Below are positions 44,868-54,016 of a DNA stretch of 64,000 nt, one piece after another. A program made the translations under genes and the position numbers. This DNA comes from Aliiglaciecola sp. LCG003 (GTDB lineage Bacteria; Pseudomonadota; Gammaproteobacteria; Enterobacterales; Alteromonadaceae): positions 1,674,001 through 1,738,000 of the forward strand of contig NZ_CP128185.1 of assembly GCF_030316135.1 (NCBI RefSeq). Direction: 5' to 3'. Under the pieces are notes generated by a model. The model saw only the letters and a program-made list of their open reading frames with translations. It was not told the origin of the DNA and ran no database searches. Position 1 is the first letter of the stretch. The number at the start of each line of letters is the position of its first letter.

Positions 44868-46541
44868 TTAGATAGTCATTTGCTGATTTAGTTTTGGAAT
44901 GGTAATGCAAAAGCACAGACCGGGCCCATGGTTTTGGACTATAGTGATATCGCCTTTCAATTGTTGGGTCACCAAATTATAGATGATATGAGTTCCAAGG
45001 CCAGTGCCTCCAGCCCCTCGATTGGTAGTGAAGAATGGATTGAAGAATACTTTTTCAACCTCACTGGATATACCTTTGCCGTTGTCACAGTATAGAAGCT
45101 TGACCTGATCGGCTAACTCCGTTACTGCAATACTTATAGTTCCGTCGCGGTCATGATTAAAGCCGTGGATCAAACTATTCATTATTAAATTAGTGAAAAT
45201 TTGAACAAGCGCGCCGGGATAGCTGTTGATAGTGGTTTTCTCTGGACAAGCTACCTTGATTCTGTGACCTTTTTTTATCCGTGGCTTGAGAGACATGAGA
45301 ATGTCTTCTAAATAGGATTTTAGATTAATATTTCTGATTTCATCAGCCGTGGTATCAACCGCAACCAATTTAAAACTTTTGATCTGTTGGGCAGCTCGTT
45401 GAACACTAATGAGTGAAATCCCAAACCTTTTATCGATAGTGTTCAAACCCTCTTTAAGCTCACGTTTGGTCAAGACGTTCTGATCAAAATGGTCAATTAT
45501 ATCCCTAATTTTGTCTTGAATCAGAGTGATGCCAGTTAATGCCGTGCCTATGGGGGTATTGAGTTCATGTGCAATACCGGCAACCAAGCCACCTAACGCG
45601 GCCATTTTGTCGTTCTCAATGAGTTTTTTCTGAGTTTGCTGCAACTTTTCCAAGGTGCTAATAAGTTCATCGTTACTCTTTTGTAAGTCTTGGGTTCTAA
45701 TTGCTACTCGGTCCTCTAATTCGCGATTTAGATTTCGTGCCGTTTCTTCAGCTTTTATACGGCTGCTGACTTCTGACTCTAGCTGTTTAATGGCTTCTGT
45801 GACTTGTACGGCGACTAAATTTAAGGTTTTTATTTCATCAGCTTCAATGCTAAGTTTATCGTCGTTTGGCTTACCTTTGATTACTATCTCGCGCAGATAA
45901 CCGATAAGATATCGCAGCTTCTTCGACAGTCGCGAAGAAAATAAAATAGTTATACTGGTTGAGACAACAATGAGTATTAGGGCTATTAAAATGGAGATAT
46001 TCGCTGCTTTTTTTAGTTCTTTCCGTTTTTGTATAATAGTGGATTGAATCGATTTTTGAGTGGTTTCGTTTAAACTGAGTAGTTGATTATTCAGCTCGTT
46101 AAATAGGAAAGTCGAATCGTTCATGATACCAAACGCCAGTTCTAAATCGACCGAAGCGGTCAGGATCACATTGGTTGTTGTTACTCGGTACCCGACTAGT
46201 TTTTCTTTAATCCCCGGAGGAATAAGAGTTGTTAACTTAGGATCAGCAAATTGCGATTCAATAGCATGAATTTTAAGTAAATAGCCTCTTCCCAAATCAT
46301 AGAATATGCCTTCGTCATTAATAGTGGGAGCGTCCCGCAGGAGTGAAAATATTTGCGTATGGTTAATGGCCAACTGATTCGCAATAGACGTGTATTTATA
46401 GGAAGTTTGTTTTTGTTCTATTTGTAAGAATTCAAGAATTTCGTTTTGTTTATCATTGATACGATAAAAAATTCCAATGAGAATTGCGATGGTAAGTAGC
46501 GCTATGAGCGGCGCGATCATAAACTTCCACTTAAGAGACAT
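44868..46541 (-). CDS. Sensor histidine kinase
   Basis: Protein of 557 aa with helix 1 at about 7-27, a periplasmic sensor of about 155 residues rich in helices (four-helix-bundle type), helix 2 at about 185-207 and a coiled coil at about 240-310 (RELEDRVAIRTQDLQKSNDELISTLEKLQQTQKKL). The His box is GIAHELNTPIGTALTG with His near 327. The ATPase domain has NLIMNSLIHG (N box) and DNGKGIS and GGTGLGTHI (G boxes). No response regulator is adjacent, so its partner lies elsewhere. The gene follows the phosphatase-like gene by 9 bases. Confidence 0.9.
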   Translation of the reverse strand: MSLKWKFMIAPLIALLTIAILIGIFYRINDKQNEILEFLQIEQKQTSYKYTSIANQLAINHTQIFSLLRDAPTINDEGIFYDLGRGYLLKIHAIESQFADPKLTTLIPPGIKEKLVGYRVTTTNVILTASVDLELAFGIMNDSTFLFNELNNQLLSLNETTQKSIQSTIIQKRKELKKAANISILIALILIVVSTSITILFSSRLSKKLRYLIGYLREIVIKGKPNDDKLSIEADEIKTLNLVAVQVTEAIKQLESEVSSRIKAEETARNLNRELEDRVAIRTQDLQKSNDELISTLEKLQQTQKKLIENDKMAALGGLVAGIAHELNTPIGTALTGITLIQDKIRDIIDHFDQNVLTKRELKEGLNTIDKRFGISLISVQRAAQQIKSFKLVAVDTTADEIRNINLKSYLEDILMSLKPRIKKGHRIKVACPEKTTINSYPGALVQIFTNLIMNSLIHGFNHDRDGTISIAVTELADQVKLLYCDNGKGISSEVEKVFFNPFFTTNRGAGGTGLGTHIIYNLVTQQLKGDITIVQNHGPGLCFCITIPKLNQQMTI

Positions 46542-46550
46542 GCAATATCC

Positions 46551-47155
46551 TTATTTTTTATCTTGCTCTAAATATTGCTGCCATTGGTTGGGTGTTATTC
46601 TACCAATATGTCGGTAAGCGTCGCCGGTTGGCTTAAAAATGTGAACAACTCCTTCAGGTTTTGGCCATACTTTAGTTACCTCACGAAGATTCGCTGTGTG
46701 TGCGACTAATACAATATTTGAGCCTGTGGGTGGACGTTCCTTTAATTTTGCCGACAAGTACTCGACTAATTGACTTGTTTGTTTTGCATTTTCATTAAAT
46801 GTTGCTCTGAGTTGACTATCAATCTCCACCTTTTCGAATGCATACGTTGCCGTATCAACACATCTGCAATATGGGCTTGATAATACCTTGGCAACCTTAA
46901 TATTATATTTCCTAATAGCTTCACCTAGTTTTCGCGACTCCACTATCCCTTGGGCTGATAAGTTACGTTGTTTGCTACAATCTCTTAAATCAGATAAGTC
47001 ACTATCGGCTTGGCTATGGTCTGTCGCACCGTGACGAACATATAGGATATAACCGCCCTGTTGCAGCATTTTTATCATGCTATCGGTAGTGATTTCTTGC
47101 GCTTTAAGTGCAGAACTAAAAAAAATACAATTAGAATAGATGTCATTAGTCTCAT
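46551..47155 (-). pseudogene. Histidine-phosphatase-family gene with a frameshift in the signal peptide
   Basis: The main frame reads from about 47120 to 46551 with the phosphoglycerate-mutase-like RHG motif (YVRHGATDHSQAD), VAHTANLREV for the second His, and an N part AQEITTDSM. In the other frame, ATG 47155 gives MRLMTSILIVFF, an excellent signal peptide. The two join at a run of eight T on the coding strand (47118-47125). One extra T would give VFFFSSALKA|QE, a perfect cleavage site. The present sequence gives only a poor TTG start (47171) for the main frame. This is either a broken gene, slippage-controlled expression, or a sequencing error in the homopolymer. Confidence 0.7.
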
Positions 47156-47287
47156 GAAATAACCTGCCCAATTTTCTTCACATAGAGTATATGTAATTAT
47201 AGGCATTATTGCATTGTGTCTAATATAACTAGCTTGAAACTCTGTTTTTTCAATATATTGGATTTTAAAATAGACAGAAATAGAAAG

Positions 47288-47296
47288 GGTCAGTGT
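47288..47296. repeat. Target site duplication of the IS10-like element (left)
   Basis: GGTCAGTGT directly before the left inverted repeat, identical to 48616-48624 directly after the right one. Confidence 0.92.
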
Positions 47297-48615
47297 CTGA
47301 GGTATCCCCACGAAATAAACAGAGAAGTAATTTAAAATAATTTGGAACATTCACGGTACTTGGTGATCAGATCAATCGCCAAACATCACTAAAGACCAAT
47401 ACCATGAATGAAGTTGTTATTTTGAAGAAGTTCCTTAGAGCTGTCACGCCCAAAATGCATAAAGTTAGACGAGCGTCATTAACGAGTTGTGTGAGCAGTT
47501 TGCTAAATGGAGCTAAAGCCAGTGTTACCAGCATGGGACGCGGTATTTCATCTTCAGCATATGAAAAACATCGCATTAAACAAGCGGACCGCTTGTTGTC
47601 TAATAAACACATTATTAATGAACAATTACCTATCTATCAAGCCATCTATACGCAATATACGAATGCTTCATCACGCCCTATTATTCTGATTGACTGGTCT
47701 GACTTAGATACGCATAAAGGCTGTTTTTTGCTAAGGGCTTCGGTAGCTTTTAATGGCCGAGGAGTGGCTATTTATCAAGAAGTTCATGATATGAGCACGA
47801 AAGAAAAACGGTGCACGCACAAGGCGTTTTTAGCAAAATTAAAGACGATTATCGATGACGATGCTAAACCGATAATTGTGACAGATGCTGGCTATAAAAC
47901 CCCTTGGTTTAAAGAGGTCATTGCTCTGGGGTGGGACTTTGCAGGAAGAGTCCGCAAGCCTATGATGTATGTTAATCAAAAAGAAGACTGGGAGCATACC
48001 TCTGAGTTATATAAGCGAGCTACCAGTCAACCTATAGGGTTTACTAGCCATATTTGCCGCAGCCAACCTTTAGCATGTACCTTGGTGTTATTTAAAGGAA
48101 AAAGCAAAGGCCGACATAGCTTAACGCAACATAACATTGCCCGCCAATCTAAGTGTTCCAAGGTCCATGCAAGAGGTGCTACAGACCCTTGGTTAATTGC
48201 CACATCACTTCCTCGCACCAAAAGTTTAGGTAAAAAAATAGTCGCTATTTATCGACTGCGTATGCAAATTGAAGAAGAGTTTAGAGATATCAAAAGCAGT
48301 TTATTTGGATTGGGTTTTGAACACCATAAAAGCCGATGTATACACCGCATTGCAGTACTCATCCTTATCGCTACACTTGCCAGTATTCTGGCCAACATTA
48401 TAGGTCTAGCAATGTTCACGGCTGGTTTACACCGTCGCTATCAAGCGAACACAGTTAAGGTTAGACGAGTATTATCGTTTCACTATTTAGGATTGAGAGG
48501 CTTCGTAGATAAGCATTTCAAATTGCTCAGCGAGCAATTTGAAACTGCGGTATTAAATATCAGAACTATGATAGCAGACAATTTTAATGATTGAATATTC
48601 GTGGGGATCCCTCAG
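47297..48615 (+). mobile_element. IS10-like insertion sequence (IS4 family), complete
   Basis: A 1319-bp element with inverted ends: left CTGAGGTATCCCCACGAA and right (reverse complement) CTGAGGGATCCCCACGAA, one mismatch in 18. IS10 ends start CTGAGAGATCCCC. The 9-bp target duplication GGTCAGTGT on both sides is the IS10 value. One transposase gene of 396 aa. Perfect duplications and an intact gene suggest recent insertion. It landed in the region upstream of the histidine-phosphatase gene. Confidence 0.93.
47404..48594 (+). CDS. IS10-like transposase (IS4 family)
   Basis: DDE transposase of 396 aa. First Asp in LIDWSDLD near 97, second in IIVTDAGYKT near 160, and the IS4-family signature Y-(2)-R-(3)-E-(6)-K as YRLRMQIEEEFRDIK near 280. 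Length is close to the 402 aa of IS10. The gene runs from about 107 bp inside the left end to 21 bp before the right end. Confidence 0.95.
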   Translation: MNEVVILKKFLRAVTPKMHKVRRASLTSCVSSLLNGAKASVTSMGRGISSSAYEKHRIKQADRLLSNKHIINEQLPIYQAIYTQYTNASSRPIILIDWSDLDTHKGCFLLRASVAFNGRGVAIYQEVHDMSTKEKRCTHKAFLAKLKTIIDDDAKPIIVTDAGYKTPWFKEVIALGWDFAGRVRKPMMYVNQKEDWEHTSELYKRATSQPIGFTSHICRSQPLACTLVLFKGKSKGRHSLTQHNIARQSKCSKVHARGATDPWLIATSLPRTKSLGKKIVAIYRLRMQIEEEFRDIKSSLFGLGFEHHKSRCIHRIAVLILIATLASILANIIGLAMFTAGLHRRYQANTVKVRRVLSFHYLGLRGFVDKHFKLLSEQFETAVLNIRTMIADNFND

Positions 48616-48624
48616 GGTCAGTGT
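48616..48624. repeat. Target site duplication of the IS10-like element (right)
   Basis: GGTCAGTGT, matching 47288-47296. The flank reads on as CACTTTATATTC, so the empty site would be GGTCAGTGTCACTTTATA. This is a faint relative of the TGTCTACTTTATA end motif near 32300. Confidence 0.92.
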
Positions 48625-48787
48625 CACTTTATATTCATGACATACAGGGACAGGTACGTCTTACGAAAACACCAACGGGATTTTTACGTTTTGGGAATTA
48701 GTAAGATCATGGTCTAATTGACAATACTGATTGTGATTGCGGGCTTTTTCGTAATACAGTAATTATAAAATAGTATGGAATTGAACA

Positions 48788-49549
48788 ATGAATCCCCTTA
48801 GTTGGCTGGGAGAGCGAATAGCGCTGTATCTACAAAAACCAAGCGGTGGATATCGCAGTCGTTCAACTTGTAGTCCTGATGCGTTGCTGCATACCATTAA
48901 AAAAGGTGATGTACTGCTAGTCGATGGAGTGAGTCGGGTAAGTCAAGCTATCAAATACCTGACCCAATCTACATGGTCACATGCGGCGTTATGTATAGCA
49001 GATCAATATGGTTGCGAAACCCCTGATATGGCTAAAGTCTTGTTATTGGAAGCTGATGTGGTCGAAGGTGTCAGGATTATTCCATTAAGTGAATATGCAA
49101 ATCAGGACACCCGCATTTGTCGCCCAGTAGGGTTGCAATCTGATGACATCGATGTCGTCGTTGAACATGCCAAAAGTCAATTAGGTCATCAATATGATAC
49201 TAAGAACGTATTTGATCTAGCGCGGTATTTAATCCAAACCCCACCTGTACCTGTCAGGTGGAGGCGTAACATGCTATCGCTCGGTAGTGGCGACCCAACT
49301 CGAGCTATTTGTTCATCATTGGTTGCACAGGCTTTTCATCGTATTAAATATCCCATATTGCCTGAGGCCATGTGTGCAGATCTTGAGGCACCGGGAAAAA
49401 TAGAAGTGTTTTTTCAGGTCCGTCACCATACCTTGTTTGTGCCTAGAGATTTTGATATTTCACCTTACTTTCAGATCATAAAGCCGTCTCTTGAGCGCGA
49501 GTTTAATCCTTTTAAGTTTGCCTGGCATGATGAGGAAAGCGATGTTTAG
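48788..49549 (+). CDS. YiiX/YebB-like permuted papain-fold protein
   Basis: Protein of 253 aa without a signal peptide. Motifs of the permuted NlpC/P60 superfamily are visible: KGDVLLVDGVSRVSQAIKYLTQSTWSHAALCIADQ with the His of WSHAAL near 65, then RAICSSLVAQAFHRI with the likely catalytic Cys near 178. A role as amidase or lipid-related hydrolase is inferred; the substrate is unknown. A long N-terminal stretch precedes the domain. Confidence 0.8.
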   Translation: MNPLSWLGERIALYLQKPSGGYRSRSTCSPDALLHTIKKGDVLLVDGVSRVSQAIKYLTQSTWSHAALCIADQYGCETPDMAKVLLLEADVVEGVRIIPLSEYANQDTRICRPVGLQSDDIDVVVEHAKSQLGHQYDTKNVFDLARYLIQTPPVPVRWRRNMLSLGSGDPTRAICSSLVAQAFHRIKYPILPEAMCADLEAPGKIEVFFQVRHHTLFVPRDFDISPYFQIIKPSLEREFNPFKFAWHDEESDV

Positions 49550-49577
49550 CCGCTATACTAAGTGGGTAGGACAGGCG

Positions 49578-49850
49578 ATGTTATTACTTACATCAAATTA
49601 TGAGTTGTGTGATAAAGATTTAGCTGCGAAGAGCTGTGAGGCAATGATTTGTAGCTATGAGTGCACATTTTGCTAGGCGTGTGTGGATATATTTTTTAAA
49701 AAATATATGTCCCAATTGTGGTGGCGGATTTGAGCTTCGACCAGTGAGACCTTTGGTCGCATTGCGTGAAGGTGTGGGCCTGCAGCACCGTCCTTTATCA
49801 CAGGAAAGGGTCAATACTGGATATTCAAAAAACGAATTCAACAGTTTGTT
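49578..49850 (+). pseudogene. DUF1272 pseudogene
   Basis: The first part in one frame is MLLLTSNYELCDKDLAAKSCEAMICSYECTFC, then TAG at 49674-49676. The same frame goes on as ACVDIFFKKY, and the next frame continues as CPNCGGGFELRPVRPLVALREGVGLQHRPLSQERV. This is the DUF1272 zinc-ribbon-like domain. The expected start MLELRPNCECCDKDL has lost two Cys (now Tyr and Leu). The amber codon and the frameshift near an AAAAAA run (about 49695) make it non-functional. Confidence 0.8.
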
Positions 49851-49882
49851 GAGCACGTCAATGTTTTGCAAGAGGATACGTA

Positions 49883-50089
49883 GTGAGCGTTTTACCTATA
49901 GATAAATCAATTCCATCTCCGTGTATTCGCAATTGCTGTCTTGATCGGCAGGATATATGCGTTGGCTGTTTTCGTTCCATTGATGAAATATTACGTTGGA
50001 GTAATGCTTCTTTTAATCAACAACAGCAAATTATGAAAGCTGCAGAATTACGTAAAAATACCCGCAATAAGTCCTCTCAACAGCAATAA
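49883..50089 (+). CDS. DUF1289 family protein
   Basis: Protein of 68 aa starting at GTG with an AGAGGAT site. It has the four-Cys pattern SPCIRNCCLDRQDICVGCFRSIDEILRWSNAS of DUF1289, probably a metal-binding site. Small proteins of this family often lie beside DusC-type genes or amidohydrolases; here dusC follows after 56 bases. Function unknown. Confidence 0.9.
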   Translation: MSVLPIDKSIPSPCIRNCCLDRQDICVGCFRSIDEILRWSNASFNQQQQIMKAAELRKNTRNKSSQQQ

Positions 50090-50145
50090 GGTTTGCTACA
50101 ATTCGCCCCCGTATTTTTAGCTGATAAATTGGTCATTGCTACAGT

Positions 50146-51072
50146 ATGAAAATTGTCCTCGCCCCAATGGAAGGTGTTGTTGATCACTTGATGCGCGATA
50201 TGCTTACTCGCGTAGGAGGTTTTGATCTGTGTGTGACGGAATTTATCCGAGTGGTTGATCAGTTGTTACCGGAAAAGGTTTATTATCGTTTATGCCCAGA
50301 GCTTCATCATAATGGGCTAACCCCCTCTGGCGTGCCGGTAAAAGTGCAGTTATTAGGACAAGAGCCAGATTGTTTAGCTGAAAATGCCGTTAGAGCCGTT
50401 GAATTAGGCTCTCATGGTGTTGATCTGAATTTTGGATGTCCGGCTAAAACAGTCAACAAAAGTAAAGGTGGAGCGGTGTTACTCAAAGAGCCGGATGCCT
50501 TATTCAGTATAGTGTCTGCGGTTAGAAAATCGGTTCCAAAACAGCATCAAGTCACCGCGAAAATGCGTCTGGGTTTCGAAGATAAATCCTTGGCAATTGA
50601 AAACGCATTGGCTATTGAATCTGCTGGAGCAGATAGTTTAGTCATCCATGCTCGCACCAAAGTAGAAGGTTATAAACCGCCTGCTTATTGGGATTGGATA
50701 GCCAAAATCAAACAACAGACACAAATACCAATCATTGCTAACGGCGAAATTTGGAGTGCCGAAGATGCCATCTTGTGTCAGCAACAGTCGCAATGCGACG
50801 ACATTATGCTTGGCCGTGGCGCATTAGCCCTGCCTAATTTAGCGCAAGTGATCAAAGAGCAAGCGTCCCCCATGACGTGGGCTCAATTAAAATTGTTGTT
50901 GGTTGACTATTCAGGTTATGAAATATTCGGCGATAAAGGTCGTTATTATCCGAATAGAATTAAACAGTGGTTTGGTTATTTACGTCGTCACTATGTAGAA
51001 GCCGATCAGATGTTCGATAAAATTTGTAGACTGAAAAGTGCAGATGAAATTGTCGCTGTGTTAAAAAAATAA
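50146..51072 (+). CDS. dusC: tRNA-dihydrouridine(16) synthase DusC
   Basis: FMN enzyme of 308 aa that reduces uridine 16 in the D-loop of tRNA. It starts MKIVLAPMEGVVDHLMRDML and contains LNFGCPAKTVNKSKGGAVLL with the catalytic Cys near 98, AKMRLGFEDKS, VIHARTKVEGYKPPAYWDWI, and the FMN-binding IANGEIWS. The last two are typical of the DusC rather than DusA or DusB branch. The C-terminal tRNA-binding helical domain is complete. Confidence 0.93.
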   Translation: MKIVLAPMEGVVDHLMRDMLTRVGGFDLCVTEFIRVVDQLLPEKVYYRLCPELHHNGLTPSGVPVKVQLLGQEPDCLAENAVRAVELGSHGVDLNFGCPAKTVNKSKGGAVLLKEPDALFSIVSAVRKSVPKQHQVTAKMRLGFEDKSLAIENALAIESAGADSLVIHARTKVEGYKPPAYWDWIAKIKQQTQIPIIANGEIWSAEDAILCQQQSQCDDIMLGRGALALPNLAQVIKEQASPMTWAQLKLLLVDYSGYEIFGDKGRYYPNRIKQWFGYLRRHYVEADQMFDKICRLKSADEIVAVLKK

Positions 51073-51237
51073 TAGTTTAAGGTGTTGCACATCTGTTTTG
51101 TGACAGTCTTTTTGAATTCTATCGAGTGAGCAGGTAATTAATCGTAAAATCCTTTCAACTATTTGCTGAATTTTGCACTATTAGACTAAGCTAACAAGCT
51201 TGCGTCTAAAAAAATATAACAAATACGGCAGGGAACA

Positions 51238-52650
51238 ATGAAATTCAACACAACCAACGCGACGCTTTTACTGAGCGCGATAGGAGCACTGTTTTTGGTA
51301 GGCTGTGGCAACGAAGAGCAGCCAGAAAAAGCACCTCTAGTTAAAATCGGAAAAAATCCATTTCCAAGCACTTATCAACCAATGGCAAGTCAGCCCACAT
51401 TCATCACTAATGTAAATATTTTAGATGGTATCGGTGGTTTTATCCAAGGCGGAGCTGTATTGCTAAGCGATGGTAAAATAAAGGCCATTGGTAAATCATT
51501 AGATGTACCAGAGAATGCAGTAGTCGTAGACGGACAAGATCAATGGTTGACGCCTGGAATTATAGATGTCCATAGTCATTTGGGCGTTTACGCTACGCCA
51601 GACACCGCATCTCATTCTGATGGCAATGAGATGACCAACCCTGTCACCGCACAAGTCTGGGCAGAACATTCGATTTGGCCGCAAGATCCCGGTTTTAGCC
51701 GTGCTTTGGCTGGCGGCGTGACCAGTATGCAAATACTGCCAGGCTCCGCGAATTTAGTCGGTGGTCGAGGAGTGACGGTTAAAAATGTTCCGAATCGTAC
51801 AGTCCAAGATATGAAATTCCCAGGGGCACCCTATGGTCTGAAAATGGCCTGCGGTGAAAATCCTAAAAGAGTGTACGGAGAAAAAGGCGGTCCAGGTACC
51901 CGAATGGGTAATGTTGCCGGCTATCGCCAAGCATGGGCTGATGCGCAAGATTACAAACATAAGTGGGATCGCTATTATCGTGAATATGATGCGGGGAAAG
52001 ATCCCAAAATACCGCAACGGGATCTAAAGCTCGATACCTTGGCAGGTGTTTTAGACGGAGAAATCATTGTTCATATGCATTGTTATCGCGCTGACGATAT
52101 GGGCACGATGATGGATGTGATGAAAGAGTTTAACTATCAAATTGGCTCATTTCATCATGCTGTCGAGTCGTACAAGATTGCGGATAAATTAGCACAGAAT
52201 AACGTGTGTTCCTCTATGTGGGCTGACTGGTGGGGCTTCAAAATGGAAGCTTATGACGGTATCAAAGAAAACATTCCAATGGTGCATACCGCTGGTGCTT
52301 GCGCAATTGTCCATTCCGACAGTGATCAAGGCATTCAACGTTTAAATCAAGAAGCCGCCAAAGCATGGGCTGACGGAAGGCGTGTTGGATTGGATATTTC
52401 TCAGGCTGATGCGTGGCAATGGTTATCGGCTAATCCGGCTAAGTCACTGGGTATTTTTGAGCATACCGGCTCCCTAGAAGTCGGCAAAAATGCAGATGTG
52501 GTATTGTGGAGTGCTGATCCATTCTCAACTTATTCAAAAGCACTCAAGGTCTACATAGATGGTGCTTTGGCCTATGATCGTGAAGATCCTAGTAGTATAC
52601 CCATAAGTGATTTTGAGTTAGGCCAACCCGGTGAAGGAGACAGCAAATGA
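51238..52650 (+). CDS. Amidohydrolase lipoprotein (first of a pair)
   Basis: Protein of 470 aa with a lipoprotein signal (lipobox LVGC, Cys23). The amidohydrolase fold has metal ligands HSH in DVHSHLG near 111-115, HMHCYR near 280, SFHHAVES near 305 and HSDSD near 360. The composite TIM barrel with small beta domain is complete (imidazolonepropionase-like group). It overlaps the next gene by 4 bases (ATGA), and the two proteins probably work as a pair in the envelope. Substrate unknown; peptidase-like or imidazolone-type hydrolysis is possible. Confidence 0.88.
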   Translation: MKFNTTNATLLLSAIGALFLVGCGNEEQPEKAPLVKIGKNPFPSTYQPMASQPTFITNVNILDGIGGFIQGGAVLLSDGKIKAIGKSLDVPENAVVVDGQDQWLTPGIIDVHSHLGVYATPDTASHSDGNEMTNPVTAQVWAEHSIWPQDPGFSRALAGGVTSMQILPGSANLVGGRGVTVKNVPNRTVQDMKFPGAPYGLKMACGENPKRVYGEKGGPGTRMGNVAGYRQAWADAQDYKHKWDRYYREYDAGKDPKIPQRDLKLDTLAGVLDGEIIVHMHCYRADDMGTMMDVMKEFNYQIGSFHHAVESYKIADKLAQNNVCSSMWADWWGFKMEAYDGIKENIPMVHTAGACAIVHSDSDQGIQRLNQEAAKAWADGRRVGLDISQADAWQWLSANPAKSLGIFEHTGSLEVGKNADVVLWSADPFSTYSKALKVYIDGALAYDREDPSSIPISDFELGQPGEGDSK

Positions 52651-53942
52651 AAAATTTTATAGGAGTTGTGACGCTGTCATTTGCCGTGCTGCTACCTCAT
52701 ACTTTATTAGCTAAAAACATTGCGATAGTAAACACAACCGTTCACACCATGGGTGATAAAGGCTCATTGGAAAACGCGACTGTGCTAATTCGTGACGGAA
52801 AAATTCAGAGCGTATTAACCCAAGCTCCCCCGTTGATTGATTACGAGGTGATTGATGGAGCAGGGAAGGTAGTGACGCCTGGTTTGATTGGTGCATATAC
52901 TTCTTTAGGCTTAGTGGAAGTTAGCTCATCTGCTGGAACCGTGGATAGTAGCTATGAACTATCCGCCATTTCCAGTACAGGTGCTGCACTGGATGTCTCT
53001 TATGCCGTAAATATTCATAGCTCAGCGGTGGGTGTATCGCGGCTCGACGGCATTACCTCTGCAGCGACTAGTATGGCTAGAACGAACACCCTATTTCAAG
53101 GTCAAGGTGCCATCATATCTCTTGCCGAGCAAGCCGATCCGGTCCTCAAGCGCGCTGCGTTTATTTCCACTTCGGTTGGAAATGATGGAGCCGATGATAC
53201 TGGTGGAAGCCGAGCAGCTCTATGGGTCACATTGGAGCAAAGTTTAGCTGAGGCTGAATTTGCGCAAGGTAAAACCTTTACGCCGCAAAGCGACTGGCAT
53301 GGCGTCAGCACTATTGCCGATGTGAAAGCCTTGCAAGGGGTCATCTCCGGGAAAGTCCCGCTAATGATTGAAGCGCATCGCGCTGCGGATATCTTACAGG
53401 TAATAGAATTTAACAAGCGTCATCCGAACTTAAAGGTAGTTCTACTCAAAGCCACAGAGGGCTGGCAAGTTGCAGCCCAATTGGCTGAGGCGGGTATCGC
53501 AGTGATCCTCAATCCAGAGTCGAATTTACCTTACGAATTCGATCAATTGGCAGCGACCCTGCAAAATGCGGGTCGTTTACACAAAGCGGGTGTAACTGTG
53601 GCGATTGGCATGAATACCCACAATATTCGATTAGCGAAGCAGCATGCTGGAAACGCAGTGTCTCACGGCTTGCCTTGGGAGGCTGGTTTGGCTGCTTTAA
53701 CGGTTAATCCTGCAAAAATCTATGCAGTGGATGACCGTATAGGAAAAATTGAGCCTGGTATGCAAGCTGATATCGTCATCTGGTCAGGGGATCCACTCGA
53801 GGTGACCGAGGTAGCTGAGCACGTCTTTATTGCTGGTGAAGCGATTGAGATGACGTCAAGGCAAACAAAACTAAGGGACCGTTACTTACCTAACAACAAA
53901 GACGCTAAGGCCCGTAAGAGTGTGCAATATCGCCATCCTTAG
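52647..53942 (+). CDS. Amidohydrolase-like protein lacking metal ligands (second of pair)
   Basis: Protein of 431 aa with a signal peptide (1-22, TLLAKN). Fold and motifs follow the first gene (GAGKVVTPGLIGAYTSLGLVEV, VPLMIEAHRAADIL, AIGMNTHNIRLAKQHAGNAV, AALTVNPAKIYAVDDRIGKIEPGMQADIVIWSGDP). The first ligand pair HxH is replaced by Ala-Tyr-Thr, and the expected Asp of the HSD motif is Thr. It is therefore probably not catalytic by the usual metal mechanism. It may be a structural partner of the first protein, with which it is translationally coupled. Confidence 0.85.
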   Translation: MKNFIGVVTLSFAVLLPHTLLAKNIAIVNTTVHTMGDKGSLENATVLIRDGKIQSVLTQAPPLIDYEVIDGAGKVVTPGLIGAYTSLGLVEVSSSAGTVDSSYELSAISSTGAALDVSYAVNIHSSAVGVSRLDGITSAATSMARTNTLFQGQGAIISLAEQADPVLKRAAFISTSVGNDGADDTGGSRAALWVTLEQSLAEAEFAQGKTFTPQSDWHGVSTIADVKALQGVISGKVPLMIEAHRAADILQVIEFNKRHPNLKVVLLKATEGWQVAAQLAEAGIAVILNPESNLPYEFDQLAATLQNAGRLHKAGVTVAIGMNTHNIRLAKQHAGNAVSHGLPWEAGLAALTVNPAKIYAVDDRIGKIEPGMQADIVIWSGDPLEVTEVAEHVFIAGEAIEMTSRQTKLRDRYLPNNKDAKARKSVQYRHP

Positions 53943-53960
53943 ATCCCTCTCCGGCTAACA

Positions 53961-53988
53961 AAAAAACCGAGCTTCAGCTCGGTTTTTT
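53961..53988 (+). terminator. Terminator after the amidohydrolase pair
   Basis: AAAAAACCGAGC (53961-53972), loop TTCA, GCTCGGTTTTTT (53977-53988). Symmetric, so it may serve both directions (the small gene at 54017 is on the minus strand). Confidence 0.92.
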
Positions 53989-54016
53989 ATATTAACCTTG
54001 GCGCTTAATAAACCAG

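Noticed and set aside
47075-47350. Separate 91-aa gene upstream of the phosphatase
   Set aside because: It crosses the left end of the IS10-like element, and its only credible part is the signal peptide belonging to the phosphatase gene.
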